Shown one piece after another: positions 47,200-57,775 of a stretch of 64,000 bases of DNA. Origin of the DNA: Hsuehochloa calcarea (taxonomy: Eukaryota; Streptophyta; Magnoliopsida; Poales; Poaceae); assembly GCA_036346395.1 (NCBI GenBank), contig CM070615.1, forward strand, positions 4,593,534 to 4,657,533. The letters are read 5' to 3'. Every line of letters begins with the position of its first letter. The first letter of the stretch is position 1. The translations under genes and the position numbers were made by a program. The notes below the pieces were generated by a model, which was given only the letters and a program-made list of their open reading frames with translations, did not search any database and was not told the DNA's origin.

Positions 47200-47990
47200 C
47201 TGGGCTAAAGGAACACTGCCTTGTCGGTCGCCGGGTGGAAGATGACGGCGTCGTTCAGGTGCCACGGGCTGGCGTCCACGACAAGCGTGGTCATTTTATG
47301 GACGGCCGGCAGGCGGAAGAGCTTTCTGCCCCACTCGCCGTTGCCACCGGCCTGCCTCCGGAAGTCCCACGTGGTGCGGCCGGCGACGAAGCAGCGGTCG
47401 CGGCCGCCCATGGCGCTCCACTAGGGGCGCGTGGTGACCAAGTCCACAATCTCAAGCGCCGTGGCGTCCCGGGTGGAGACGTTGTACTCCCGGAGGTGCG
47501 GCGCCACGTAGAGGCCGGCGTAGAACGGCACGAAGACGGCGGATGCGAGGGAGGAGTCGTCGTCGGTGAGGCGCTCATACCGCTTGATCCGGTCGTGGAA
47601 GACGACGTACGTCCAGCGTGTACCGGTGGGAGTTTGTACCACCCGGTCTCCTGGAACATGCCATCACCGCTGCTGAGCTGGGTGCCGATCGACGCCGCCG
47701 TTGGCCTTGTACCTGCACGGCCGCACATGTCCATCCACGGGGAGAGCGTCTCGCAGTTCCAGACCATGTCCGTGTTGAATCGCGGAGGCAGCTCCTGCAC
47801 TGGTCGTCCTTGTTGCCGGCCGCCGCCGAGCGCGCGGGCGAAGGATTGGTCCCCGTGCTGGTCGCTGTCTGGCACCAACAGCGAGGGTTTTGACAGTGGC
47901 TTGCCGCCGTTGCCAGCCTCCGTGGTGGAAGAACCGGACGACGTCTTGTAGCCGGAGTCGGCCGACACGAAGGCCGAAGGATTGGACAGT
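47200..47990 (-). pseudogene. MUR3/KATAMARI-like GT47 xyloglucan galactosyltransferase pseudogene
   Basis: On the minus strand the order of exostosin-family motifs is QELPPRFNTDMVWNCETLS with WMDMC, then GDGMFQETGWY, then (a different frame) VVFHDRIKRYERLTDDDSSL, FVPFYAGLYVAPHLREYN and STRDATALEIVD, then MGGRDRCFVAGRTTWDFRR and DASPWHLNDAVIFHP. These match Golgi xyloglucan galactosyltransferases of plant family GT47. Frame changes occur between the second and third blocks. A TAG replaces a codon just before WSAMGGRD (about 47420), the membrane anchor and the segment before QELPPRF are missing, and the C-terminal third is cut off. The plus-strand 259-codon frame over it is only its shadow. Confidence 0.85.
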
Positions 47991-48357
47991 GCCTTTGTTG
48001 GTGCTGCTGCCGAGCAGAGGCTTCTTTGGCCGTGTCTAACATGCGGGCCACGGTTGACAGTGTCTTGCTGATTATATGGGCAGTTTGGGAATTTTTTAGA
48101 AACCTGACATGCTTAAGGGATGGCTTGGATGGAATGCTCACGGCGATATCATATTGTGAAGATAGAGTTATTCGATGGTATATCGTAAAAAATAGAGTTA
48201 TTCGCTGATATATATAAAACCAATTTTCTTTTGGCCAAAGTACAGACTTTTTTTTATTAAAAAAACTCTTTTGTAGACCTTGGAGTAAAAGATGTTCTAT
48301 CCTTTTCAAAACTACCACGGTAAAATCAAAATATAAAGTTGCCACTCTAGCAACATC
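47991..48357. other. Spacer between the GT47 pseudogene and the copia element
   Basis: AT-rich, with no gene recognised. It ends in the left target-site duplication AATGA (48358-48362). Confidence 0.45.
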
Positions 48358-48362
48358 AATGA

Positions 48363-48542
48363 TGTTAGACTCTTCAGTTCCTGTTAGACTCTTTGTTTCG
48401 ACTATTTGGTAGTTGGTCCACACTTAGTGTTAGACTCTTTGAGTTCTTGGTCCACATCTGTAACCTTTGGTCTATATATGTAACATTTGCCTTATCAATA
48501 CATACAGGTGTGTGTAATTACCCCAAATATTCCACTCTCTCA
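48363..48542 (+). repeat. 5' LTR of the copia element
   Basis: 180 bp, TG...CA, with TATATATGTAAC near 48472. It is similar over its length to 53132-53310 but with several differences, which implies an old insertion. Confidence 0.92.
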
Positions 48543-48594
48543 TGGTATCGAGCGGATTGCACTGCGACCGCACCTTCCGCTTAATCCCACCACC

Positions 48595-49500
48595 ATGGCG
48601 GCGAAGACGATCACTGCATGCCCGCGACGCCTCGAAAGCAAGACACGCCATTGCCGCGATCGCGGCGAGGCGCCGTCGCCGCCATTGCCATGGCGCCGCA
48701 GGCGAGGAGGCCACGCAGGCATTGACCCTCTCCGAGGCTGCCACCATTGCTTCCCTCCATGCTTAGGCATACGACGTCCTCAACATCAAGGCACTCGTCC
48801 TTGTCGTCCTCGACCTCGCCTCTCCGAATTAAAAAAAATGACACGGTCTCTTTCTCGTCACCCTCGGCAAGTACGCCCTCTTCGACCACCTGCTCTCCGA
48901 CGACGCCCACCCCGACGTCGCAGACTGGGTTCGGATGGATTATATCATTCTCTCGTGGCTCTACGACACCATCTCCGCCGAACTTCTCGAGATCGTGATG
49001 ACTCCTACCTCCACGGCGCGGCTCGTATGGGTGGACCTCGAGCAACAGTTCATCGGCAACCAGGAGACGCGTGCAATGTACCTGGATGTGGAGTTTCGCA
49101 ACTTCGTCCAGGGCGACCTCTCCATCTCCGACTACCGCCGCAAGCTGAAGAGCTTGGCCGACGCCTCGGCGACTTAGGCGGCGGTGCGCGATCGCGCCTT
49201 GTTACATCCGTTCATGCGGCTGAACACGAAGTTCGCATACATGGCGGCCCTGCTGAATTGGGGAAAGCAATTCCCCTTGTTCATCGAGGCCCGCTCCGAT
49301 CTCCTGCTCGAAGAAATCACGATGTCGTCGTGCCCCTCCGCACCCTCCACAGCCCTTATCGCCACGACCCCTACCGGCAATGGGGGTCTCGACGGTGGTG
49401 TGTCTCCGGGGGCGGTGGTGGCGCGTCCGGCAGCCGCTCCACTAGCGCACCCTAGGGCGCTCCCTCCAGTGGCACCGACAGTGGTGGGGTGGCTCTAGTC
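48595..49500 (+). pseudogene. Copia gag remnant
   Basis: The readable core at 48935-49177 gives MDYIILSWLYDTISAELLEI, then TARLVWVDLEQQFIGNQETR and SISDYRRKLKSLADASAT, the gag-polypeptide (UBN2-type) fold of plant copia elements. A TAG follows at about 49175. Continuation VRDRALLHPFMRLNTKFAYM lies beyond it. The start near 48595 (MAAKTITA) and frame shifts between it and the core show that it is not translatable as one protein. Confidence 0.8.
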
Positions 49501-50329
49501 ACTATCGTCGTCGCGGAAATGGTGGCAGCAACCACAAGACCGACGGCGAAGGTGCGGGTGGTCACTCCGGGGGTAACACCTCTGGTTGGCCTCCCTCCTT
49601 CTACAACCCCTGGACTGACACTATCCAGGCGTGCTCTGGGAAACTCCATCCACGCCAGGCCCCCTGTCCTCCTCGGTCCGTGTGCCCATAGCACGCCCAC
49701 CCAGCCGCGCCCCGGTGGTGCGCCCTGTCGCCTGCGCCGGCGGTAAACCAACTCGGTAGGCTACGCTACCCTCGTACCCGCCGTTGTGGCCTCCTTGGGT
49801 TGATCCGGGTCTTGCGCCTCCCGGTCTTGGTCCATGGGATCAGCAGTCATTGGCAAACTCTTTCAACACCACGACTCTTACTTCCCCGCCGACCACCGAC
49901 TGGTACATGGACTCTGTTGTGATATCGCACATGACGTCAGACGCTGGTAACCTCTCCCGTTCCCATCCCCCTCACTCCTTCCACTATCGTTGTCGGTGAC
50001 GGGTCACTGCTACCTGTCACCTCCACTGGTTCCATTAGTCTTGGCTCTCTTCATCTTACTGATATTCTTGTCACTCCGCACCTTATCAAGAATCTTGTTT
50101 CTCACTATTGACAACAACCGTTCCGTTGAGTTTGACCCTGTTGGTTTTTCTGTCAAGGATCTTCGTTCCAGGAACGTGATCACTAGGTGCAATAGCACCG
50201 GACCTCTCTACCCCTTGCATCTGCCGGTGTCTGCCTCCCCTTCGTGCGCACTCGTCGCCGGCGCCTCCGCCTCCCTTTGTCATCGTCGTCTCGGGCGCCT
50301 TGGCCCTGAGTCCCTGTCTTAGCTTGCTA

Positions 50330-51110
50330 GTGCGTCCGACATTGCTTGTGATAATGGACCCGCCGACACTATCTGTCATGCGTGTCAACTTGGTCGCTAT
50401 GCGCCTGTCGTTAGTATGTCCGGTTACAAATACTACTTGGTTATTCTTGATGATTGCTCGTATTATCTTTGGACGTTTCCTTTAAGCCTGAAATCTAATA
50501 CTTTTGCCACTATCTCTCACTTTTTTCTTACATTGCTACTCAGTTCAGCGCTAAGATCAAGAGTATTCAGTGTGATAATAGCCGTGAGTTTGACAACTCC
50601 ACCGCTCGTACTTTTTTCCTTACCCATGGTGTTGCACTCCGCATGTCATGTCCATACACCTCTTTGCAGAATGGCAAGGCCGAACGCATTATTCGTTCCA
50701 CTAATAACATTGTTCGGTCTCTTATGTTTCAGGCCAGCCTCCCTTCTTCTTACTGGGTTGAGGCTCTTCACGCTGCTACCTACCTTCTCAATCGCCAACC
50801 CACCAAAACTCTCAATTTTTCATATCTTTTTTTTGCGCTCTTTGGTGTTCCCCCTCCTACTCTCATCTTCGCGTTTTTGGCTGCAAGTGTTACTCGAACC
50901 TTTCTGCCATCGCTCCTCATAAGCTTTCTCCTCGCTCCACTATGTGCGTGTTTCTCGGCTACCCGTCCGAATACAAGGGATACCGGTTCCTCGATCTCTC
51001 CTCAAATCGGGTCATCATCTCCCATCATGTTATGTTTGACGAGTCCTCCTTTTCCTTTGTCGAGCTCATTTGCCGCCTGCCTAATCGACTTGATTTTTGT
51101 TGGAGCTTGA
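50330..51110 (+). pseudogene. Copia integrase remnant
   Basis: Pieces in different frames form an rve integrase core: SGYKYYLVILDDCSYYLWTF, then IKSIQCDNSREFDNST, then TSLQNGKAERIIRSTNN with YWVEALHAATYLLN, then MCVFLGYPSEYKGYRFLDLS. The DD(35)E-type residues can be seen (DD, D of CDN, E of AER). At least two frameshifts interrupt it. Confidence 0.85.
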
Positions 51111-51596
51111 TCACACGTCGATGCCCATTGGGCCTCAGCATCTAGTAGGTCCTGGTGTCCCTCCAAGTGTGGCACGCCCGCCCGTACTCCTACCGGCCGT
51201 GGTGCCCGACGGTGCTGCCTCTCCTGCGTTGGTTGTGCACGGCCCTAGTGCGCCCGCAGCACCCGATGTCGTGCGCATTCCTAGCGCGCACGTAACGCTG
51301 GCCGGCAGCGTTCCTCCTAGCCCCGCGGCTGTGGTAGCACCCAGTGCTCCAGTCGTGGCTCCTCCCGTGGCAGTCAAAGTACACGGTACTCCTACCGGTC
51401 GACCAGTTGGCCCGCCAACTCCCAGCTGGGTCATTCTCCCACGGCTCCTCCCAGGTGCTGTGCCGCTCCAGCCGGTCGACAACTCCCATGCCATGGTGAC
51501 TCGTGGCAAGTACGATTTTTGGCAGCTGCTCACCCGCATGAACCTTCATACCGCCACTCTGTCACCCGCATGAACCTTTATGCCGCCACTCTATCT

Positions 51597-51990
51597 CCTG
51601 TTCCGATCACATACCGGGCTGCTCTTACCGACCCTAATTGGCTCGGCGCCATGGAGGAAGAATCTGGCGCTCTTGGTCAACAACACATGAGATCTTGTTA
51701 CACGGCCATCCAATGGCAATGTGGTCACTGGGAAGTGGATTATTCAGCATAAGCTCAATTCAGATGACACTCTTGCCCGCTATAAGGCTCGATGGGTTCT
51801 TTGTGGTTTCACACAGCGTTCTGGTGTTGATTTTGATGAGATTTTTAGTCCAGTCGTCAAGCCGGCCACTATTTGCATAGTTCTCTCTCTGGCCCTATCC
51901 TGGGATTGGCCTATCCACCAGCTGGATGTTAAGAATGTGTTTCTTTATGGCACACTCGGATATTGTTTTCTGTTCACAGTCGGCTAGATT
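51597..51990 (+). pseudogene. Copia reverse transcriptase remnant
   Basis: The frame reads GKWIIQHKLNSDDTLARYKA, then RWVLCGFTQRSGVDFDEIFS and PVVKPATICIVLSLALSW with QLDVKNVFLYGTL, the N-terminal RVT_2 region. It runs into stops near 51985. The YVDD-type active site appears as YVDDIVPTASSD near 52170, in another frame. Confidence 0.85.
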
Positions 51991-52348
51991 TGTGGATTCA
52001 TCTCGCCTAGATTACATTTGCCGCCTCAACAAGTCTCTCTGAGTCTCAAGCAGCGCCCAGGCTGGTACAACTATTTTGTTTGCTTTCTTGCTGTCCCTCG
52101 GTTTCCTAGAGGCAAAGTCCGACACCTCCTTTGTGTCTCATCGAGGCGGTGACACTGTCTACCTGCTGCTCTATGTGGACGACATTGTGCCGACTGCTTC
52201 TTCGGACCGTGTGCTCCGCTAGGTGGTTGCCTCCCTCCAGTAGGCTTTCCGATGAAGGATCTCAGTCCACTTCATCATTTTCTAGGTGTTTACATCGAAT
52301 TGTGATGGCAACATGTTCCTCTCTTAGCGGTATTATACTATAGACATC

Positions 52349-53000
52349 TTGGACCACGCTGGCATGACCGCTTGCAAGCCTTGCAGTACCCCTGTCGACA
52401 CTCACTCTAAGGGCTCCTATGCTGCTGTCACTTCTGTGGCTGATCCGACGTTCTACCAAAGTCTTACGGGTGCTTTGCAGTACCTCCCTTTCACTCGCCT
52501 GGATATTGCCTACGCCATACAACAAGTTTGCCTCCATATGCATGATCCTCGCGAGCCGCACCTCGCTGATGTGAAGCGCATTCTTCGGTATCTTTGCGGC
52601 ACCATCGACTACGACCTTCTTCTTCATCGAGCCACCTTTACAGATCTAGTTGTCTACTCCGACGCCGACTGGGCTGGTTGTCCCGATACGCGCAAGTCCA
52701 CTTCAGGTTACGTTGTTTTTCTGGGTGACAACCTCGTCCTCTAGTCCTCGAAGCGGCAACACTGCGCCACTCGTTCGAGTCGCGGAGGTCGAAATCGGCC
52801 GTGACCAATCTTTGTTGTTGAGGTGTGCTGGCTACGCCAACTTCTTTAGGAGCTTCACAGCACTCCACGCCGAGCTACCCTCGTCTACTACGACATTGTC
52901 AGCGCGGTCTGTCTCTCAACAAATGCGGTGCAACATCGGCGCACTAAACATGTTGAGATTGACCTTTCACTTCGTTCGGGAACGAGTTGGTCTTGGCGAT
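52349..53000 (+). pseudogene. Copia RNase H remnant
   Basis: The frame gives YQSLTGALQYLPFTRLDIAY, then RILRYLCGTIDYDLLLHRAT and DLVVYSDADWAGCPDTRKST with SGYVVFLGDNLVL before a TAG at 52742. The next bases continue the RNase H text (SSKRQ...) in other frames. The SDADWAG motif is standard for copia RNase H. Confidence 0.88.
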
Positions 53001-53131
53001 GTCCGTGTTCTTCACGTTCCGATGACATCTCATTACGCCGATATCTTCACCAAAGAGCTACCTACTTCTATCTTCATCGAGTTTCGGTCCAGTTTGAATG
53101 TCTATTCTGCCGACGCTCCAACTGCAGGGGG

Positions 53132-53310
53132 TGTTAGACTCTTCGGTTCCTGTTAGAATCTTTGGTTTCCGACTCTTTGGTTCCTAGTCCACACTTAGTG
53201 TTAGACTCTTTGGTTCCTGATCCACACTGTAACCTTTTGTTTATATATGTAATCTTTGACTTATAAATACATATAGTGTATGTAATTACTTTAAATATGC
53301 TACTTTCTCA
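53132..53310 (+). repeat. 3' LTR of the copia element
   Basis: 179 bp, preceded by a purine tract and followed by the right target duplication AATGC (53311-53315). Confidence 0.92.
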
Positions 53311-53315
53311 AATGC

Positions 53316-54087
53316 CACTGTATCAGAGGACTCAGCGTACACACGCCACTGCATATTTCCCATTTATGCCACCAGATGTGTAATTGATATATGGGTCCGA
53401 ACCCGCCTGGTCAACGTCACAACGAGGTATTCGAGCATTTCACCCTCATCAAGTGAAATATGAGGAATTTTCTCTATACTTTCAGCCGTGGAACGTGGTC
53501 ATATAATGCTGAGAGCTGCTATACGTACGGTAAATATCGTATAATAGCGTTACGATGGAGCAAGGAAGCATCGGGTCGGGAGCATCAAGGACACGTGGGT
53601 TGTAACTCGTACGACGAAAAAAAAATCATCGCTACGATGCTTGAGGAACCAAACTTCAAGCTGATTAATTTTGTAAATTGTAAGCGAATATCTCTAGTAT
53701 AGTCAAATCGTAGCATATTTCAATCTCGAGACACTGCAATACAAGTTAGTACAACGAAATAAAACCCATTCGAAAATTTCTAGTGCTATTATAGCCAATT
53801 TTGTAGATTTCCTGTAGTCACGTTTACGAGAAAATCGATTATTTGTTATCACAAATATTGCCTCTCCGTGATTTTCCATTTCAAATATCGCCAATTTTCA
53901 TATTTCAATTCAGACTATTTTCACAAATTGGGTGGCAATTTCTAGAGTGCAATGTTTAGAGTAGTAAATCAGAGGCAATCTTTGGACGGCAAATAATCGA
54001 TTTTTCCCTGCTTTTATTTGTCAAGTAGACTCTTCAAGAACACAACTGCACACTTTCTGTTCAACCCAGCCATGACCGCCCGTCCCC
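53316..54087. other. Spacer and probable promoter of the PPR gene
   Basis: AT-rich with no recognised repeat or gene. The last 80 bp before the PPR start, after a TTTATTTG, may be 5' UTR. Confidence 0.4.
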
Positions 54088-55875
54088 ATGGCGGCGAGCT
54101 CCACCACAGCCACGCTGACGACGCTCCTAATCCACCTCCTGCGCGGCGCCTCCAACCTCGCGTCCGTGGCCGCCACCCACGCCAAGCTCCTCAAGGTCGG
54201 CACCGCCTCCGCCATCGCCTCCTCCAACCACCTCCTCGCCGCCTACTGCCGCTGCGGCGCCACCGACCACGCCCGCTACCTGTTCGACGGAATGCGCGAC
54301 CGGGACGTTGTCTCCTGGACGGCCCTCATGTCAGGGTACGCCAGCGCCGGCCGACCCCACGTGGCCGTCGCTCTCCTCCGCGCCATGGCTCGCAGCGGCG
54401 TGCCGCCGAACGCCTTCACCTTCTCGACGGCCGCCAGCTCGTGCGCGCGCCTCGCCCATTCCGGCCTCGGGCGGCAGGTGCATGCCCGCGTCGAGGTTGC
54501 GGGCTGTGCGTGTGACCCCGTCGTCGCCACCGCGCTCGTCGACATGTATGGCAAGGCCGGCAGTGTCGAGGACGCGCGCGCCGTGTTCGATGGCATGGCT
54601 GCGCCGGCAAGGAATGCTGTGTCGTGGGGCTCCATGCTGTCTGTGTACGCGCAGAACGCGCTCGGGCACAAGGCTATACAGCTCTTCGCCGGGTTCAGAA
54701 CCAATGGCGATGGCATGGCGCCCAATCACTTCATGCTGTCAAGCGTCGTGAACGCGTGCGCGGGCGTCGGGCGGCTTGGAGTTGGGAAGTGCGTTCATGG
54801 CACAGTCCTCCGGCTTGGGCACGAACGGAACGACGTGATTGCGGTGGCTCTGGTTGACATGTACTCCAAGTGTGGATGCTACGAGTACTCAAGGAAGGTG
54901 TTCGACAGGATCGAGCAGCCGTCGGTCATCCCCTACACCTCCATCATCATGGCAACAGCAAAGTATGGTTTCGGGAGGTGCACACTCACTTTGTTCAATG
55001 AGATGATCGATCGAGGTGTGCAGCCAAACAGTGTTACACTGCTTGGTGTCATGCACGCTTGCAACCATTCAGGTCTCGTCGACACTGGCCTCCAGCTCCT
55101 GCACTCTATGCAGAGCAAGTACGGCATTAATCCATGTCCCAGCCACTACACATCTGCGGTTGACATGCTCGGCCGAGCAGGATGGCTTGAAGAGGCATTC
55201 AAATTGGCCAACGAAGCGCGGGTTGAAGGCAGTGACGCCCTCATGCTGTGGAGCTCATTGCTGTCAGCTTGCAGGACACACAAGCGCCTAGACCTAGCAA
55301 CCAGGGCTGGGCAGGGGGTGTCCGAGTTCAACCAAGATGTAGCAGGTGCACTGGTAGTGATGTCGAACGCATACATTTCGGCCGGTCAGACTGATGACGC
55401 GGCTGCTGCGTGGTCGAACATGAGGCAGCGGGGCATACGGAAGGATCCCGGGTCCAGCTGGATCTAGATAAAGGACATCCCCTATGTGTTCTACACCGGC
55501 GTGGTATTACCTGCCGGTGCAGGGGCAGGTGAAGTGATGATGTTGCTAGATGAGTTAGAGGGCAAGATGAGGGAGAAGGGCTACATGGGGAGACTAGGTA
55601 GTACCAGAGTCTTTGATGCTCATGAAGAGGATGGGGAAGAAGGGAAAGGTGTGATGGTTGGAGTGCACAGTGAGATGCTGGCATTAGGGTTTGGTTTGCT
55701 AGTTATCCCCAGGGGGATGACCATCAGGGTGATGAAGAACCTGAGGATGTGCTGCGATTGCCACGAGGCGTTCAAGCTCATCAGTGGCATTGTGGAGAGA
55801 GAGTTTGTGGTGAGGGATCTGAATAGGTTCCACCATTTCAAGATGGGGTCATGTTCTTGCAATGACTACTGGTGA
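54088..55875 (+). pseudogene. PLS/DYW-type pentatricopeptide repeat gene with an in-frame TAG
   Basis: An intronless frame encodes a DYW-subclass PPR protein, the kind that edits or processes organelle RNA. PPR landmarks recur from residue 45: ARYLFDGMRDRDVVSWTALM, PPNAFTFSTAASSCA, ATALVDMYGKAGSVEDARAV, PSVIPYTSIIMATAKYGFGR and YTSAVDMLGRAGWLEEAF, then the E region (KDPGSSWI). There, at 55465-55467, a TAG stands where the family has GAG (WIEIKD). The frame then continues unbroken to a complete DYW domain: HSEMLALGF, MKNLRMCCDCHEAFKLI and a CSCNDYW end. The HxE and CxxCH zinc ligands are intact. As written, the first 459 codons are translated and the E+/DYW part is lost. The closest match I recall is Arabidopsis At4g15720. 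ATG 54088 suits the family better than the out-of-frame ATG at 54072. Confidence 0.88.
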
Positions 55876-56513
55876 TTCAAGGCACTCCTACAATCAAAGT
55901 GGTTCTGAGCTTTCTGATAGAAGATGGGAAAACATAATCGACGGATTTTCTTCGTGTAGATATTTTAGTGACTTTAGTTTTTATGTAGCACCGCACCGCA
56001 CCACAGCATGCACTGCTTGTAGAGACTGACCCAACCTTGCCTTGAGTTTGCTCTAAATTTATTCAAATTAGATTGATCAATTGTTCATTCCATTTGACCT
56101 TGTGTATTTGTTTCATGATGGATCCGATCTGTCTTAAGGAATGAAATAGTATCTATTTGTTTACTGATTTTGTTATATATTAAGAAAAAATAATAATGAA
56201 TGCCATCTTATTGATGTATACTTTTCCTTGGCCCTTTGTTAAAACATGTACAAATAGGCGTCCTTACCATTTCAGCCATTTCAGATTCTAGGGCAATAAT
56301 GTCCTCCCGCCTTATGCTTGTAGGTTGTTTTACAGGGAGATAATTATGCAATGTATATATATTTTTGGAAGGACGACAGTAGGAGAGGATACTAGTGTAT
56401 ATATGTTAATAAATAATAAAAATGAAGGGAAACATTTACAAGAGAAAAAGAAGAATGTACAAAAGCTGAAATGCTTAAGATAATATATCAAGACAGTTTT
56501 CTATTGCTGGGAA
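55876..56513. other. 3' flank of the PPR gene
   Basis: AT-rich, probably 3' UTR then spacer. Nothing else recognised. Confidence 0.45.
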
Positions 56514-56870
56514 TTATTTCCTCTCCTCTCTATGGCAAGTTGAGCTTCTTTTCCAGTTGTCTAAAGAAGGGTCAACAACATAAAAGTTTTTCCATTTCGA
56601 GGCACGTTCAAGTACTCCAACATCAGTATGATCGCCACCGTATAAAAACGAACATGCAGCAGCTGCCGGCCGGTTGCTTGAGCTCTTCAATTGTCTCCAA
56701 AGTAAAAGAAAGTTATTGTGAACGGAAAAATCAAACAAATGGTGAAGAAGCGTCTCCTCCACTGAGTCTTGGCATAGAACACACGGGAAAATTGTATTTG
56801 TGGCATAACACCCTGGTGCAAATAGCCTTCCGTGTACTCGCACACCGGATAAACCACCCACTCATATTGA
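56514..56870 (-). pseudogene. zf-RVT fragment of a LINE-type reverse transcriptase
   Basis: The minus strand reads RLFAPGCYATNTIFPCVLCQ, then DSVEETLLHHLFDFS with NNFLLLW. This is the zinc-binding region found at the C-terminal end of plant LINE reverse transcriptases (CxLC...E...HLFxxC). Here the second Cys is replaced by F/S. No reverse transcriptase core is adjacent. Such stand-alone relics are common in grasses. Confidence 0.7.
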
Positions 56871-56991
56871 CCTAAGTTTCACGTTTGTCCCCATTTTGCG
56901 TAAAAGAGCTAACCCAAGGGTTGAATCGCATTACACCCTAAGGTTTATACGGTGGTGCAACTCCCATTCAACTAGCAATGTATGACTATTA

Positions 56992-57216
56992 GGGTTTATT
57001 TCGTTTATGCCCAAATGAACTCCGCCAAAACTAGCCAAAATTTTGGCCATGGTTTTGGCTGCACACAATTTGGCCAAGAATTGGCAAGAAATATATAGGA
57101 TATGACCATAGAGCCATAGGCTTGCCAAAATTTTGGCAACCATCCAAGCAAGGGCCAAATTGTTGGGGCTAGCCAAATTTTGGTAAGGTTGGTTTCAGCA
57201 CAACTCAAACACACCC
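56992..57216. mobile_element. PIF/Harbinger-like MITE
   Basis: About 225 bp. The left end GGGTTTATTTCGTTTATGCC and the inverted right end (GGGTGTGTTTGAGTTGTGC) are related, and TTA and TAA lie at the edges. The interior is full of GCCAAAATTTTGGC palindromes (57030-57185). No coding capacity. The family call rests on the TTAGGGTGTGTTTG-type end. Confidence 0.6.
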
Positions 57217-57456
57217 TAACTTCCACAGGTTGCACTCTCACCCTCACAATGTGTTTTGTGTCAGAGGTTTACTCCCCCTATGTCATGGGGAGTAAGATTG
57301 CTCCCACTTTAAGACTACTCAACTAGTGGAATATTTCAGAGGTGGCGATGATGGGGAGAGAGAGACTAATGGAGGCACCCCTCTATTCATGGCTGCTGCT
57401 AAGATGGTGGGTAGGCAAAGATTAGGGCTGGCTCGGGTCTAGGAGAAATTTAAAAT

Positions 57457-57752
57457 GAGCCTTAACCCTTAATCGGCTTACATCAGCTATCTATAGCCTT
57501 TGTCATGTAGGATTTAAGCTGATGTGGATAAAAGAGAATAAAGAGATAAATATGTTATTTGCAATTATATAGCCGACTGTATCACCAGAATCAAGGAGGA
57601 AATATCTTATGTCCATGAAAGCATTAAAAGATTGTGTCATCTATAAAGACAAGTGAAAAGATAACTCATTGTATGAGTTGTCTATAGTGTTATCTACAGG
57701 TGACATGGAGGGTTGCTATAGATAGCAGCTGTCTATACCATTGTACATGCCC
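57457..57752 (+). mobile_element. MITE family M, copy 3
   Basis: It matches copies 1 and 2 across its length (TTACATCAGCTATCTATAG near the start, TATAGCCGACTGTATCACCA in the middle, CCATTGTACATGCCC at the end). It lies directly before gypsy LTR copy B. Confidence 0.8.
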
Positions 57753-57775
57753 TTAGTCACTTGGAATCGTCATTT

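Larger units (their letters stand above)
48363..53310 (+). mobile_element. Structurally complete but decayed copia retrotransposon
   Basis: LTRs at 48363-48542 (180 bp) and 53132-53310 (179 bp) both begin TGTTAGACTCTTC and end CTCTCA/TTCTCA. A primer-binding site TGGTATCGAGCGG (variant of the initiator tRNA-Met site) follows the 5' LTR, and a purine tract CTGCAGGGGG precedes the 3' LTR. The flanks AATGA and AATGC are a near-perfect 5-bp target duplication. Gag, integrase, reverse transcriptase and RNase H occur in the copia order, but all are broken by stops and frameshifts, so the 4.9-kb element cannot move by itself. Confidence 0.93.

Noticed and set aside
47172..47951. 259-codon plus-strand open frame
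   Set aside because: It is the antisense shadow of the GC-rich GT47 pseudogene, whose motifs are on the minus strand.
48487..49455. 322-codon plus-strand open frame
   Set aside because: It runs in a different frame from the recognisable copia gag core and is basic low-complexity text.
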